Notes: generated by a model not told the origin, from the sequence alone. A stretch of DNA of 64,000 bases from Algoriphagus pacificus (GCF_017254845.1 NZ_JAFKCU010000001.1:1447048-1511047); one strand, 5' to 3'; positions 25,417 to 33,958 are shown, counted from the stretch's first letter. Numbers and translations: made by a program.

Positions 25417-26859
25417 ATGAATTCACAAGTAGTTCTAGTCGTAATTTCCTGCTATTTCTTACTGCTTTTTTTGATTTCATGGTTCACTTCACGCAAAGTT
25501 TCCGGCGAAACCTTTTTTACAGGGGATAGACAATCGCCTTGGTTCCTAGTGGCTTTTGGGATGATAGGAGCCTCACTTTCAGGCGTTACATTCATTTCTG
25601 TACCAGGTGAAGTAGGTAATTCTAACTTCTTCTACTTCGAAGTTGTTTTGGGATATACGCTGGGTTATTTCACTATTGCCAAAGTTCTTTTACCGCTTTA
25701 TTATCGTCTTAACCTGGTTTCTATCTACTCCTATTTGGAAGACAGATTTGGATTTTGGTCCTACAAAACCGGTGCGTTTTTCTTTATTCTTTCAAGGACA
25801 GTTGGGTCTTCCCTTCGTGTATTCTTAGTAGCCTCTGTTTTACAGTTGATTCTATTTGATTCACTCGGCATTCCCTTTTGGGTTTCAGTTTTAATTACTG
25901 TAGGGTTGATTTGGCTTTATACATTTAGAGGTGGGATCAAAACAGTGGTTTGGACAGACACCTTACAGACATTCTTTATGCTAGCTGCCGTAGTGGTCAG
26001 TATTGTTTTGATTGGTAGAGAATTAGAACTTTCCAGTATTAGTGATTATTTCAAGGTTGTTTCTGAAGATCCTAGATCCAAAATATTCAATTGGAATTGG
26101 AAAGACGGGACCAATTTCTTCAAGCAGTTTATTTCTGGAGCATTCATTACCATTGTCATGACTGGCTTGGATCAGGATATGATGCAGAAAAACTTGACCT
26201 GTAAGAATATTGGGGATGCCCAGAAAAACATGTTTTGGTTTACGATTTGTCTCGTAATCGTTAACCTCTTGTTTTTGAGTTTAGGGGTGATGCTTTATCT
26301 TTTTGCAGAGACTAAAGGAATTCCGCTTCCGGGTAGATCTGATGAGCTTTTCCCTTTATTGGCAACCCAGCATTTTTCTGCTTTTGCTGGAATTGTCTTT
26401 GTTTTGGGGATTACGGCGGCAGCTTATTCAAGTGCAGATTCTACTTTGACTGCTTTGACTACTTCATTTTGCATCGATTTCTTGGAATTGGAAAGAAAAT
26501 ACCCGGCCGATCAGCGAGTCAAAGTGAGACAGAGGGTGCACATTGCTTTTACTTTTTTGATGTTCTTAGTCATCCTGATCTTCCATTGGTGGAATGATCA
26601 AAGCGTCATCAATACAGTTTTTGTGATTGCGGGCTATACCTATGGGCCTTTATTGGGTCTTTATTCCTTTGGCTTATTTACCAAAATGAAAGTGAAAGAC
26701 AAAGTTGTGCCTTACCTTGCTGTTTTAGCTCCTTCTTTGACCTATTTGGTAGCATCCAACTCAGAAAAATGGCTTTGGGGTTATAAGTTTGGGTTCGAAG
26801 CTTTGATCCTCAATGGTCTCCTGATGTTTATTGGTTTGTGGATTTTCCGCAAAAAATAA
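25417..26859 (+). CDS. Sodium:solute symporter (SSS family)
   Basis: A 480-residue inner-membrane protein with about thirteen helices, starting right after a short tail. The SSS signature is visible: WFLVAFGMIGASLSGVTFIS (helix 1 Na+-site region), RTVGSSLRVFLVASVLQLI, YTFRGGIKTVVWTDTLQTFF (the 'G-G-x-K-x-V-x-W-T-D' stretch characteristic of the family), and GITAAAYSSADSTLTALTTS near helix 8 with the second Na+ site. It uses the sodium gradient to import a small solute, which cannot be named from sequence; sugars, acids and amino acids are all carried by relatives. It is divergent from clpS and converges with the alkyltransferase-like gene with zero gap. Confidence 0.9.
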   Translation: MNSQVVLVVISCYFLLLFLISWFTSRKVSGETFFTGDRQSPWFLVAFGMIGASLSGVTFISVPGEVGNSNFFYFEVVLGYTLGYFTIAKVLLPLYYRLNLVSIYSYLEDRFGFWSYKTGAFFFILSRTVGSSLRVFLVASVLQLILFDSLGIPFWVSVLITVGLIWLYTFRGGIKTVVWTDTLQTFFMLAAVVVSIVLIGRELELSSISDYFKVVSEDPRSKIFNWNWKDGTNFFKQFISGAFITIVMTGLDQDMMQKNLTCKNIGDAQKNMFWFTICLVIVNLLFLSLGVMLYLFAETKGIPLPGRSDELFPLLATQHFSAFAGIVFVLGITAAAYSSADSTLTALTTSFCIDFLELERKYPADQRVKVRQRVHIAFTFLMFLVILIFHWWNDQSVINTVFVIAGYTYGPLLGLYSFGLFTKMKVKDKVVPYLAVLAPSLTYLVASNSEKWLWGYKFGFEALILNGLLMFIGLWIFRKK

Positions 26860-27198
26860 TCACAAGGCGAGTTCTAGGTCAGGATTCCAAAATACCTTGT
26901 CAAAATCCTGGATCTGGTCATTTTCTACTTTGATGCCTTCTTTTTCTAATGCTTCCTGCATCGCTGTAGGGGTAATAAAATGATGCTTGCCTGTCAATAA
27001 TCCAAGACGATTGACCACACGGTGAGCTGGAACATCTGGCATGGTATGAGCTGCATTCATGGCATAGCCTACCATTCTGGCTCCACTTTTTATTCCTAAA
27101 TAATGAGCAATTGCCCCATAGCTGGTGGCTCTTCCGGGAGGAATTTCTTTTACAACCTGATAAACTAGTTCAAAATAATTAGGCTTCTCTTTCTTCAT
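26860..27198 (-). CDS. Alkyltransferase-like protein (ATL/MGMT family, no active cysteine)
   Basis: A 112-residue stand-alone DNA-binding domain of the O6-alkylguanine alkyltransferase fold. The helix-turn-helix with arginine finger is RATSYGAIAHYLGIKSGARMVGYAMNAA (about residues 23-50). The active-site motif PCHR of real alkyltransferases is PAHR here (residues 57-60), with alanine at the acceptor-cysteine position. It should therefore bind alkylated guanine without repairing it and flag the lesion for nucleotide excision repair, as known ATL proteins do. Its start overlaps the 3' end of the MscS gene by 20 bp, so it is translated from the same message. Confidence 0.88.
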   Translation of the reverse strand: MKKEKPNYFELVYQVVKEIPPGRATSYGAIAHYLGIKSGARMVGYAMNAAHTMPDVPAHRVVNRLGLLTGKHHFITPTAMQEALEKEGIKVENDQIQDFDKVFWNPDLELAL

Positions 27199-28072
27199 GG
27201 GAGAGGTTTAAAATTGCTTGGTTTACGATTTTTTTCAATTTGTTTTCTGCCTCTTTTTCTCCCGTCTTGATCGGGAATTGGAAGCGGACGAGACTTGTTT
27301 CAGACTTCCTGTCCAAGATATTCAATTGGGCACCTTTCAGATAGACTACTTCCGAAAAAGTTTCGATTTGAGCTTTGAGACTCTTCTCCAAATCATTCAA
27401 TTCTAGCTTGCTTTCATTCTTGACTTCGAAATCAAAGATCATCTGATGGGCATTGTTTCTAGAATAATTGACGATCTCACTTGCCAAAACCATCGAGTTT
27501 GGCACAATGATAATTTCACCTGTTTCGCTGCGCAAAATTAGATTTATCAAAGTGATGTCTCGGATGAAACCTGTGTTTTTACCAATATGTATTTTGTCTC
27601 CGATCTCCAGTTGATCCGAAAACATGATGATCAAACCATTGGCAATGTTGGTGATGTAATCCTTGGTCAATACAGCAATAGCTGCTGCGACAATGGTAAT
27701 ACTGGTCAGGAATTCCAAGGGGCGGATACCCAAGGCTAGCATCAAAGAAATCAAAAGGATGATCACATTCAGGATCCATGAGATTCTATCAATCCCTATG
27801 ACAAAATTCGGTTGGACTTTTTCATCTCTGGTCTTTTTGAGATAAAACCGTAACGCTGCAAACCTCCCAAGGGAAATGATCAAATTACCGCTAAGCAAAA
27901 AAACACAGGCCCGAATCAGGTTGTTAATTGCTGGGTAGGTTTCCAGAAATGGGCGTAACATCGTGTCTCCCACATAGATGTAGTCCAGTGCGATCAAGAT
28001 TAAAAGTTTGAAAACAAAATTTCTTCTTTTGACGCTTTCCTTACTCTGGATGCTCGTTTTTAAGTGATTCAT
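27179..28072 (-). CDS. Small-conductance mechanosensitive ion channel (MscS family)
   Basis: A 297-residue inner-membrane protein. Hydrophobic helices lie at about 20-40, 55-75, 95-118 and 120-143. The pore-lining helix TM3 is read in FLTSITIVAAAIAVLTKDYI, followed by the typical NIANGLIIMFSDQLEIGDKI and the beta domain with LINLILRSETGEIIIVPNSMV. The soluble tail runs to about 297. It opens on membrane tension to release solutes during osmotic downshock. The alkyltransferase-like gene begins inside its last 20 bp. It is divergent from an SDR gene, whose start is 58 bp away. Confidence 0.92.
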   Translation of the reverse strand: MNHLKTSIQSKESVKRRNFVFKLLILIALDYIYVGDTMLRPFLETYPAINNLIRACVFLLSGNLIISLGRFAALRFYLKKTRDEKVQPNFVIGIDRISWILNVIILLISLMLALGIRPLEFLTSITIVAAAIAVLTKDYITNIANGLIIMFSDQLEIGDKIHIGKNTGFIRDITLINLILRSETGEIIIVPNSMVLASEIVNYSRNNAHQMIFDFEVKNESKLELNDLEKSLKAQIETFSEVVYLKGAQLNILDRKSETSLVRFQFPIKTGEKEAENKLKKIVNQAILNLSHEEREA

Positions 28073-28130
28073 GCCTAATTCAAAAATTAAGGGTAATTTT
28101 AAGGATATTCAGACAGAATTTTTCAAAAGC

Positions 28131-28808
28131 ATGCGTAGAAATATCATAATAACAGGAGCAAGTGGAAATTTGGGGACAGCAGTTGTCGAAAAGTTTAAAA
28201 GAGAAGGATATCATGTCATTGTGTTAACTCATCCAGAGTTTGATGAGGTAGTAGAAGAAGCTGATGATAGCTATGAAGTGGATGTAACAGACGAAACACA
28301 AGTGTCTGATTTCGTCAAAGAGTTTCAGCTTCAATATGGTGAGTTGGATGCCTTGGCTTTATTAGTTGGAGGTTTTGCCATGGGTGGTTTTGAGAAAACC
28401 AGTCAGGAGGATATCCAGAAAATGTTTCAGCTAAACTTTTTTAGCGCATTTCATTTGGTCAGGGGCTTCTTGCCAATTATGCAGAAGCAGCAAAAAGGAA
28501 CTTTCCTTTTCGTAGGTGCAAGACCCGCTTTGGAACTGGAAGCAGGAAAAGACGTGCTGGCCTATGCATTAAGTAAAAAGCTGGTGATTACTCTGACCGA
28601 AATTTTAGGTGAAGAAATCAAAGATTCATCCATTCGTTCCCATGTGTTTGTGCCAAGTATTATTGACACGCCTAAAAACCGGGAATCGATGCCAGACGCA
28701 GATTTCTCCAAATGGGTGAGACCACAGGAGATTGCTGAGGCAATGCATTATGCTGTAAATACCCCTGCTCTTAGAAATATGACTTTTAAATTATACGGTG
28801 AAGTATAG
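28131..28808 (+). CDS. Short-chain dehydrogenase/reductase
   Basis: I place the start at ATG 28131, directly before the Rossmann strand (MRRNIIITGASGNLGTAVV). A longer frame from 28071 would start inside the MscS 5' end. The product has 225 residues, with the nucleotide-binding GASGNLG, an acidic patch VDVTDE at about 55, the ALLVGGFAMGG and LNFFSAFHLV stretches, and the catalytic Tyr-x3-Lys in LAYALSKKLV (about residues 150-156). The catalytic serine position reads FVGARPAL, which is not a clear Ser, so activity should be checked. It is a likely NAD(P)-dependent oxidoreductase of unknown substrate. The next gene begins 8 bp later. Confidence 0.85.
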   Translation: MRRNIIITGASGNLGTAVVEKFKREGYHVIVLTHPEFDEVVEEADDSYEVDVTDETQVSDFVKEFQLQYGELDALALLVGGFAMGGFEKTSQEDIQKMFQLNFFSAFHLVRGFLPIMQKQQKGTFLFVGARPALELEAGKDVLAYALSKKLVITLTEILGEEIKDSSIRSHVFVPSIIDTPKNRESMPDADFSKWVRPQEIAEAMHYAVNTPALRNMTFKLYGEV

Positions 28809-28816
28809 TCTATTTT

Positions 28817-29278
28817 ATGAAAATAAAATTCCTTTTAACAACCCTTGTTCTTTTCTCTTGCTGCATAAGTGCCTTTTCACAGACCGAAGAAGCGGATGTG
28901 AAAGCTGTGATCATCTCCTTATTTGATGGGATGCGGGCAAAAAATTCGGAGCAAATTTTAAATGCATTTTCTGCTGATGCCATCATGCAGACGATTCAGG
29001 ATAAGCCAGAAGGAACGACAATCGGGAGTAATTCAGTTGCTGATTTTGCAAAAAGCATTGGATCAGTGCCAGAAGGTACAAGCCTTGACGAGCGAATTAC
29101 AGATTATCAAATCAATGTGGATGGGAATATGGCTACAGCCTGGACTCCCTACCAGTTTTATCTGAATGGTAACTTCAGCCATTGCGGGGTAAATTCATTT
29201 CAATTGGTGAAACTCGAAGGGAAATGGAAGATCGTTTACATCATCGATACCCGACGCAAAGAAGCTTGTATAGAGTAA
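28817..29278 (+). CDS. Exported NTF2-like (SnoaL/DUF4440) protein
   Basis: A 153-residue protein with a signal peptide (IKFLLTTLVLFSCCISAFSQ) and an NTF2-like cone domain: DVKAVIISLFDGMRAKNSEQ, LNAFSADAIMQTIQD, MATAWTPYQFYLNGNFSHCG, and the C-terminal FQLVKLEGKWKIVYIIDTRR. These domains bind small ligands or, in a few cases, act as enzymes; no catalytic residues are obvious here. It lies 8 bp after the SDR gene, and its TAA stop is followed directly by the next gene's ATG, so three genes (SDR, this one, GreA-like) form an operon. Confidence 0.8.
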   Translation: MKIKFLLTTLVLFSCCISAFSQTEEADVKAVIISLFDGMRAKNSEQILNAFSADAIMQTIQDKPEGTTIGSNSVADFAKSIGSVPEGTSLDERITDYQINVDGNMATAWTPYQFYLNGNFSHCGVNSFQLVKLEGKWKIVYIIDTRRKEACIE

Positions 29279-29734
29279 ATGGACGATTTTAAAGGGAAGG
29301 TTTTCGAAGCCGCATTCAAATTACTGAAAGAGCGGAATGATCTTTTGGCGGAAGAGTTAAAATCCTTGGATCATAGCATACATGAAGACACAAAAAGCTC
29401 TGCGGGAGATAAATATGAGACCGGTCGGGAAATGATCCGGCAGGAAATCGGAAAAGTCGAAAATCAGTTCAAGCAGAACAAAGTTTTTTTGATGGAAATC
29501 ACCCATCTCTTTGAAAACGAAAAGTCACATCCCAAAATCTCTGAAGGAAGCCTGTTGCAATGGGGTGAAGATTGGCTTTTCATCTCTGTCAGCATAGGTC
29601 AAATAGAAGTTGCAGACAAAAAAGTATTCTTCTTGAGTAAAAACTCACCGCTTGGCCAAGAATTACTGGGTAAGAAAAAGCTGGATTCTGTGTCTTTCAG
29701 AGGAAAGACAAAAGTTATCAAAGAGCTTCTCTAA
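29279..29734 (+). CDS. GreA/GreB-like transcript-cleavage domain protein
   Basis: A 151-residue cytoplasmic protein. The N-terminal half is a predicted helical hairpin or coiled coil (about 5-75: FKLLKERNDLLAEELKSLDH, GREMIRQEIGKVENQFKQNK) with acidic residues at its tip (HEDTKSSAGDKYETG), like the GreA coiled-coil. The C-terminal part ends with SPLGQELLGKKKLDSVSF, close to the GreA C-terminal S-P-x-G-x-x-L-x-G-K-K motif. In Bacteroidetes such proteins are often misnamed 3-oxoacyl-ACP synthase; the sequence fits GreA instead. It may rescue stalled RNA polymerase. It begins with no gap after the upstream stop codon. Confidence 0.7.
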   Translation: MDDFKGKVFEAAFKLLKERNDLLAEELKSLDHSIHEDTKSSAGDKYETGREMIRQEIGKVENQFKQNKVFLMEITHLFENEKSHPKISEGSLLQWGEDWLFISVSIGQIEVADKKVFFLSKNSPLGQELLGKKKLDSVSFRGKTKVIKELL

Positions 29735-29737
29735 CAT

Positions 29738-30154
29738 TTACTCCTTTGGACTCAACTTCATTAAATCCCCGGATTCATTTTGTAGGACTAGCCAATCTCC
29801 TGATTTTTTGAATTTCGTGACCCCTTTTAAAGTGTTTAGGAATAGCTCTTCTTTCACTCCATGGCAAATTTTTTGTGTCATAGCTCCTGGGTCTAGTTCT
29901 AGGGATGCATCTTCAAGCTTATAAATCCCTGAGAAAACATTACACCCGCTCCCTCCAGACAGTCTTCCTGCTTCCATGAAAGTTAAATAAGGAATTTCTT
30001 CTTGGAAATCAGTTGAAAGGTCTCCAGATCCGGCAATTGATTCAAGCACCCAGGTTTTATTGCTTAAAAAACCGACAGCTGTTTTTTGGACTGGTTTGCA
30101 GTTAGCTAACACAACTGCCAAAAAAATGATTGGAATTACTCTAAAAGCTTTCAT
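29738..30154 (-). CDS. META/HslJ-domain lipoprotein
   Basis: I choose ATG 30154 because it gives MKAFRVIPIIFLAVVLANC, a lipoprotein signal with the cysteine at about residue 19; a start at 30202 would add 16 polar residues in front. The mature protein holds a META domain: KTWVLESIAGSGDLS, LTFMEAGRLSGGSGCNVFSG (the typical 'G-x-x-x-G-C-N-x-x-x-G'), then MTQKICHGVKEELFLNTLKG and DWLVLQNESGDLMKL. Such proteins sit in the envelope and have been linked to heat and antibiotic tolerance, without a defined biochemistry. It converges with the GreA-like gene, with 3 bp between the stops. Confidence 0.85.
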   Translation of the reverse strand: MKAFRVIPIIFLAVVLANCKPVQKTAVGFLSNKTWVLESIAGSGDLSTDFQEEIPYLTFMEAGRLSGGSGCNVFSGIYKLEDASLELDPGAMTQKICHGVKEELFLNTLKGVTKFKKSGDWLVLQNESGDLMKLSPKE

Positions 30155-30413
30155 AAAGTTGGGGATTTGATCTATTATCAATTTATTAATTTCTCTAACC
30201 AAATTCTATATGGGGTTTTGTAATTAACACCTTGGATTGAAACTGAAAATTGATAAATCGCATGATTTTTTATCTAATTATTAAAGAAAGTGCATCTTTT
30301 TTGAAAAACAATAAAGGATTGTTTGGCATATCAAATTTTTGGCAGTAAGATTGTCCAGTCAATTCTCCGGATATGGTATTTGCAGCAAAAAATTCGTTCC
30401 CAAAAAATCAGTT
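30155..30413. other. Intergenic stretch upstream of the thr leader
   Basis: AT-rich DNA between the META lipoprotein start and the thr promoter. I see no open frame with coding character, no repeat and no terminator hairpin. It may contain promoter elements of the divergent lipoprotein gene, but none fits the consensus well. Confidence 0.5.
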
Positions 30414-30421
30414 TACTTTAG
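30393..30421 (+). promoter_or_regulatory. Probable promoter of the thr operon
   Basis: TTCG (30393-30396), 17 nt, then TACTTTAG (30414-30421): one mismatch in each box from the TTTG / TAnnTTTG consensus. It would start transcription near 30428, about 23 nt before the leader peptide ATG, which fits the layout. Confidence 0.5.
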
Positions 30422-30450
30422 GTAGAACAGTTGCGCGTACACCTTTTTTT

Positions 30451-30486
30451 ATGTCCACAGGGATTTGCACTACCATTACGGGGTGA
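30451..30486 (+). promoter_or_regulatory. thrL: Threonine-operon leader peptide and attenuator (candidate)
   Basis: ATG at 30451 opens an 11-codon frame encoding MSTGICTTITG, ending at TGA 30484-30486. Four of eleven residues are Thr and two are Ile, and codons 7-10 read Thr-Thr-Ile-Thr. This matches the leader logic of threonine operons, where ribosome stalling at Thr/Ile codons relieves attenuation. A hairpin ACGGG-GTGAT-CCCGT (30478-30492) overlaps the last codons and is followed by a T-rich stretch. A ribosome paused at the Thr codons would block it; one that finishes and leaves would let it form. The start of thrA is 80 nt downstream. The terminator is weak in GC, so another structure may act. 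Confidence 0.7.
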
Positions 30487-30566
30487 TCCCGTTCTAATTT
30501 ATTAATACCCGCCCTTTTGGCCCTCATTGGCCCACTTTAGTTTAAAAACTCATTACAAGATTCTTT

Positions 30567-33017
30567 ATGAAAGTCATCAAGTTTGGTGGTTCATCCGTAG
30601 CGAACCCAGAGAACATCAAAAAAGTATTTTCCATTATTCAGGAAAAACTCAAAAAGCATGAAATAGCCATCGTTTTTTCAGCATTTGGTGGAGTCACGGA
30701 AAGCCTACTCAAAATCTCACAGCTGGCCAAAGAGGGCGATCCAGCCTACCGAGATTTGCTTCAGAGTCTAGAAGAGCGGCATTTGGATATGGTGCGTCAG
30801 TTGATATCTGTACAGAATCAATCTACCGTCATGACCTATGTCAAAGTAAGGTTTAAGGAATTGGAAGATTTATTCCACGGTATTTTCCTGATCAAAGAAA
30901 ACTCTGCCAGAACGCTTGATTATGTAGCAAGCTTTGGAGAAAGACTTTCAGCTTTTATTCTTTCAGAAGCTTTAGCTGGGCATGGTTTGAAAACCCAGTT
31001 TTTGGATGCTCGGGATGTCATTCGTACCAACGACCGATTTGGACAAGCTAGAGTTGACTTTGAAACTACCAACGCTTTGATCAGAAGCTATTTCGGAAAG
31101 AACGACGGAATCAAAGTAATCACTGGTTTTATCGCATCAACTTCCAAAGGAGAAACGACCACCCTTGGTAGATCTGGTTCGGATTATACAGCTTCGATTT
31201 TTGCAGGAGCTCTTGAAGCGGAAGATCTGGAAATCTGGACTGATGTGTCTGGGGTTTTGACTTCTGATCCAAGGATGGTTTATACTGCTTTTACGGTACC
31301 TCAATTGAGCTATAATGAAGCTATGGAGCTTTCGCATTTTGGTGCCAAAGTGATTTTCCCGGCGACTATGCAGCCTGCGATGAAGCGGAATATTCCGATT
31401 TACATCAAAAATACATTTGAACCGGAAAATGTAGGGACCAAGATCAATGGTGATGTTACCAAAGAGGCATTGATCAAAGGAATCAGCTCCATTTCTAATA
31501 TTTCCATTGTGACTGTTCAGGGTGCTGGTTTGATTGAATCTGTAACTGGAACTAGCCGAGTTTTCAAAGCTTTGGCAGAGACTGAAGTCAATATCGTGTT
31601 GATTTCTCAGGCGTCTTCTGAGCACAGCATTTGTTTGGCCATCAAAACTGATGAGGCATACTTAGCGAAAGAGGCTGTTGAAAAGGAATTTCACTATGAA
31701 ATCAAATCCGGTGAAATGGAGGAAGTCAATTTACTTCATGGATTTGCCACTGTCGCAGTAGTAGGTGAAAATATGAAGCATAACCCTGGAGCATCTGGTC
31801 GAATGTTCAGGGCACTGGGTAGAAATAATATTAACGTAGCGGCGATTGCTCAGGGAAGTTCAGAATTGAATATTTCTGCAGTTATTCCGCAAGCAGATCT
31901 TCAAAAAGCATTGAATGCGCTTCATGAAGCGTTCTTTCTTTCGGAAAATAAGGTTTTGCACGTGTTCTTGATTGGAACAGGTTTGATCGGTCAGGCTTTG
32001 ATCAGAATGATCGCCTCACAGCAGGAGAAACTTCAGCGAGATAGCATGCTGGACATCCAGATACATGGTTTGGCCAATAGTAGATATATGGCCTTTCACG
32101 AGGATGGGTTTGATCTGAAAAATCCTTATCAATTGAGTGAGAAGGACGAAAAAATGAATTTGAATAAGTTCATCGAAACCATGGAGCAGATGAACTTCTC
32201 TAACTCTGTGATGGTAGATTGTACTGCCTCCATGGATGTAGCTGATACCTATTCTCGAATTTTGGAAGCTAAAGTGGGAATTGTCACTCCGAATAAAAAA
32301 GCCAACTCCGGTTCCATGGATCAATACCTTGCGCTTAAGAAAATCGCTAAAAAGCGAGGTGTGAAATTCCTTTATGAGACCAATGTTGCTGCTGGTTTGC
32401 CGGTAATCAACACCTTGCAGGATCTGATGCTTTCTGGAGATAGTGTAATCAAGATCGAAGCGGTTCTAAGTGGTTCGATGAACTTTATTTTCTCCGAATT
32501 TGAAAAAGGAGCTTCTTTTTCTGAAGTGGTCAAAGTTGCCAAAGAAAAAGGCTATACCGAACCCGACCCGAGAGATGATTTGAGTGGAATGGATGTAGCT
32601 CGTAAGATTTTGATTTTAGGAAGAGAAGCGGAACAGCATTTGGAATTTGACTCCGTGACAGTAGAAGGAATGGTGCCTGAAGATTGTGTAGAAACAGCTT
32701 CGGTGGATGAATTCTTTGAAAAACTTAAAGCACATGATGCTGATTTCGAAAAACTCAGGGAGCAAGCAAAAGCCAAAGGAGAGAAACTCCGCTTTATGGC
32801 TACTCTTGAAAACGGTTCTGCGAAAGTTGGTTTGAATTCTTTGAAAGAGGAACATCCTTTCAGCAGCTTGCAGGGAAGTGATAATATGATTTTGTTGACC
32901 ACTGAGCGATATCATGATTTTCCGATGATTATCAGAGGTCCTGGAGCAGGTGCGGATGTTACCGCAGCTGGAGTATTTGCGGATGTGATACGAATCGGTA
33001 ACTATACTCGTGAATAA
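30567..33017 (+). CDS. thrA: Bifunctional aspartate kinase / homoserine dehydrogenase I
   Basis: An 816-residue fusion enzyme. The N-terminal aspartate kinase (about 1-290) begins MKVIKFGGSSVANPENIKK and carries TTLGRSGSDYTASIFAGAL and EIWTDVSGVLTSDPRM. ACT regulatory domains follow (about 300-450: TVQGAGLIESVTGTSR, VNIVLISQASSEHSICLAI, ALGRNNINVAAIAQGSSELN). The homoserine dehydrogenase (from about 461) has VFLIGTGLIGQALIRM, TPNKKANSGSMDQYLAL, GLPVINTLQDLMLSGD and the KGYTEPDPRDDLSGMDVARK signature. It catalyses the first and third steps from aspartate to threonine. It overlaps thrB by one base (TAATG) and heads thrABC behind a leader peptide. Feedback by threonine is expected from the ACT domains. 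Confidence 0.96.
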   Translation: MKVIKFGGSSVANPENIKKVFSIIQEKLKKHEIAIVFSAFGGVTESLLKISQLAKEGDPAYRDLLQSLEERHLDMVRQLISVQNQSTVMTYVKVRFKELEDLFHGIFLIKENSARTLDYVASFGERLSAFILSEALAGHGLKTQFLDARDVIRTNDRFGQARVDFETTNALIRSYFGKNDGIKVITGFIASTSKGETTTLGRSGSDYTASIFAGALEAEDLEIWTDVSGVLTSDPRMVYTAFTVPQLSYNEAMELSHFGAKVIFPATMQPAMKRNIPIYIKNTFEPENVGTKINGDVTKEALIKGISSISNISIVTVQGAGLIESVTGTSRVFKALAETEVNIVLISQASSEHSICLAIKTDEAYLAKEAVEKEFHYEIKSGEMEEVNLLHGFATVAVVGENMKHNPGASGRMFRALGRNNINVAAIAQGSSELNISAVIPQADLQKALNALHEAFFLSENKVLHVFLIGTGLIGQALIRMIASQQEKLQRDSMLDIQIHGLANSRYMAFHEDGFDLKNPYQLSEKDEKMNLNKFIETMEQMNFSNSVMVDCTASMDVADTYSRILEAKVGIVTPNKKANSGSMDQYLALKKIAKKRGVKFLYETNVAAGLPVINTLQDLMLSGDSVIKIEAVLSGSMNFIFSEFEKGASFSEVVKVAKEKGYTEPDPRDDLSGMDVARKILILGREAEQHLEFDSVTVEGMVPEDCVETASVDEFFEKLKAHDADFEKLREQAKAKGEKLRFMATLENGSAKVGLNSLKEEHPFSSLQGSDNMILLTTERYHDFPMIIRGPGAGADVTAAGVFADVIRIGNYTRE

Positions 33018-33955
33018 TGAAATCTGTCAAAGCCTTTGCTCCGGCGACTGTAGCCAATGTTTCCTGTGGATTTGATATTCTAGGGTTTGCCATCGATGCC
33101 ATGGGTGATTATGTGGAAATCACTCGGAAAGAAAAATCTGGTCTGTGCGTAGTCTCGATTGAAGATGATGGAGGCAAGCTTCCTTGGGAGGTAGAAAAAA
33201 ATACCTGTGCAGTTGCCATTCAAGCCATGTTAGATGATTACGGTCAGCAAATAGGGATGGATATTGCCTTGCGCAAAGGTCTTCCCCTTGGTTCTGGTAT
33301 GGGTTCGAGTGCTGCAAGTGCTGTGGCAGCTTTGATCGCAGCTAACCGGCTTTTGGGGGATCCTTATGAGCGTAAAAATCTTTTGCCTTTTGCTATTGCT
33401 GCCGAAAAAGCTGCTTGTGGAGCCGGTCATGCAGATAATGTTGCGCCAAGTTTATTAGGTGGATTTGTTCTCGTTAGGGATTATCACCCATTAGATGTGA
33501 TTAAACTTCATGTCCCCGATGGATTGTATTGCACTCTTTTACATCCACATTATGAACTTAAAACCGCTGATTCGAGAAGTGTTTTGAGGGATTCCATTCC
33601 GCTAAAGCATTCAACTATTCAGTCTGGAAATGTGGCAGGATTTATTGCGGGATTATATCAGGAGGATTTTGAGTTGATTTCCAGGTCCATGAGAGATGTA
33701 ATTGCAGAACCCTATCGAGCGGTTTTACTTCCGGGATTTTATGAAATCAGAGAAGCATTAAAAACTGCTGGTGCATTGGGTATGGGGATTTCGGGTTCAG
33801 GACCGACTTTATTTGCTTTGTCCCAAGGATCAGAGAAATCCGAAGCAATCGCCAAAGCTGCCAAAGAAATCTATGAAAGCATTGGCTTAGGGGTTGATGT
33901 TTACTTTTCTTCCATTAATACGATTGGGGCCTACGTGCTCGAAGAAAAAGAATAG
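33017..33955 (+). CDS. thrB: Homoserine kinase
   Basis: A 312-residue GHMP-family kinase that phosphorylates homoserine to O-phosphohomoserine. Signature segments in order: VKAFAPATVANVSCGFDILG, the ATP-binding LPLGSGMGSSAASAVAALIA (about residues 92-111), HADNVAPSLLGGFVLVRDY, and the C-terminal GMGISGSGPTLFALS motif. The length is standard. The start codon overlaps the thrA stop by one base, so translation is coupled; thrC begins 3 nt after its stop. The one-to-one order thrA-thrB-thrC matches the classical enterobacterial operon. Confidence 0.96.
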   Translation: MKSVKAFAPATVANVSCGFDILGFAIDAMGDYVEITRKEKSGLCVVSIEDDGGKLPWEVEKNTCAVAIQAMLDDYGQQIGMDIALRKGLPLGSGMGSSAASAVAALIAANRLLGDPYERKNLLPFAIAAEKAACGAGHADNVAPSLLGGFVLVRDYHPLDVIKLHVPDGLYCTLLHPHYELKTADSRSVLRDSIPLKHSTIQSGNVAGFIAGLYQEDFELISRSMRDVIAEPYRAVLLPGFYEIREALKTAGALGMGISGSGPTLFALSQGSEKSEAIAKAAKEIYESIGLGVDVYFSSINTIGAYVLEEKE

Positions 33956-33958
33956 TCC

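Noticed and set aside
26860-27198. Functional O6-methylguanine-DNA methyltransferase
   Set aside because: The acceptor cysteine of the PCHR motif is alanine here, so direct repair is not possible.
31137-31625. A 162-codon antisense frame inside thrA
   Set aside because: It is a shadow of the conserved aspartate kinase sequence with no promoter or domain of its own.
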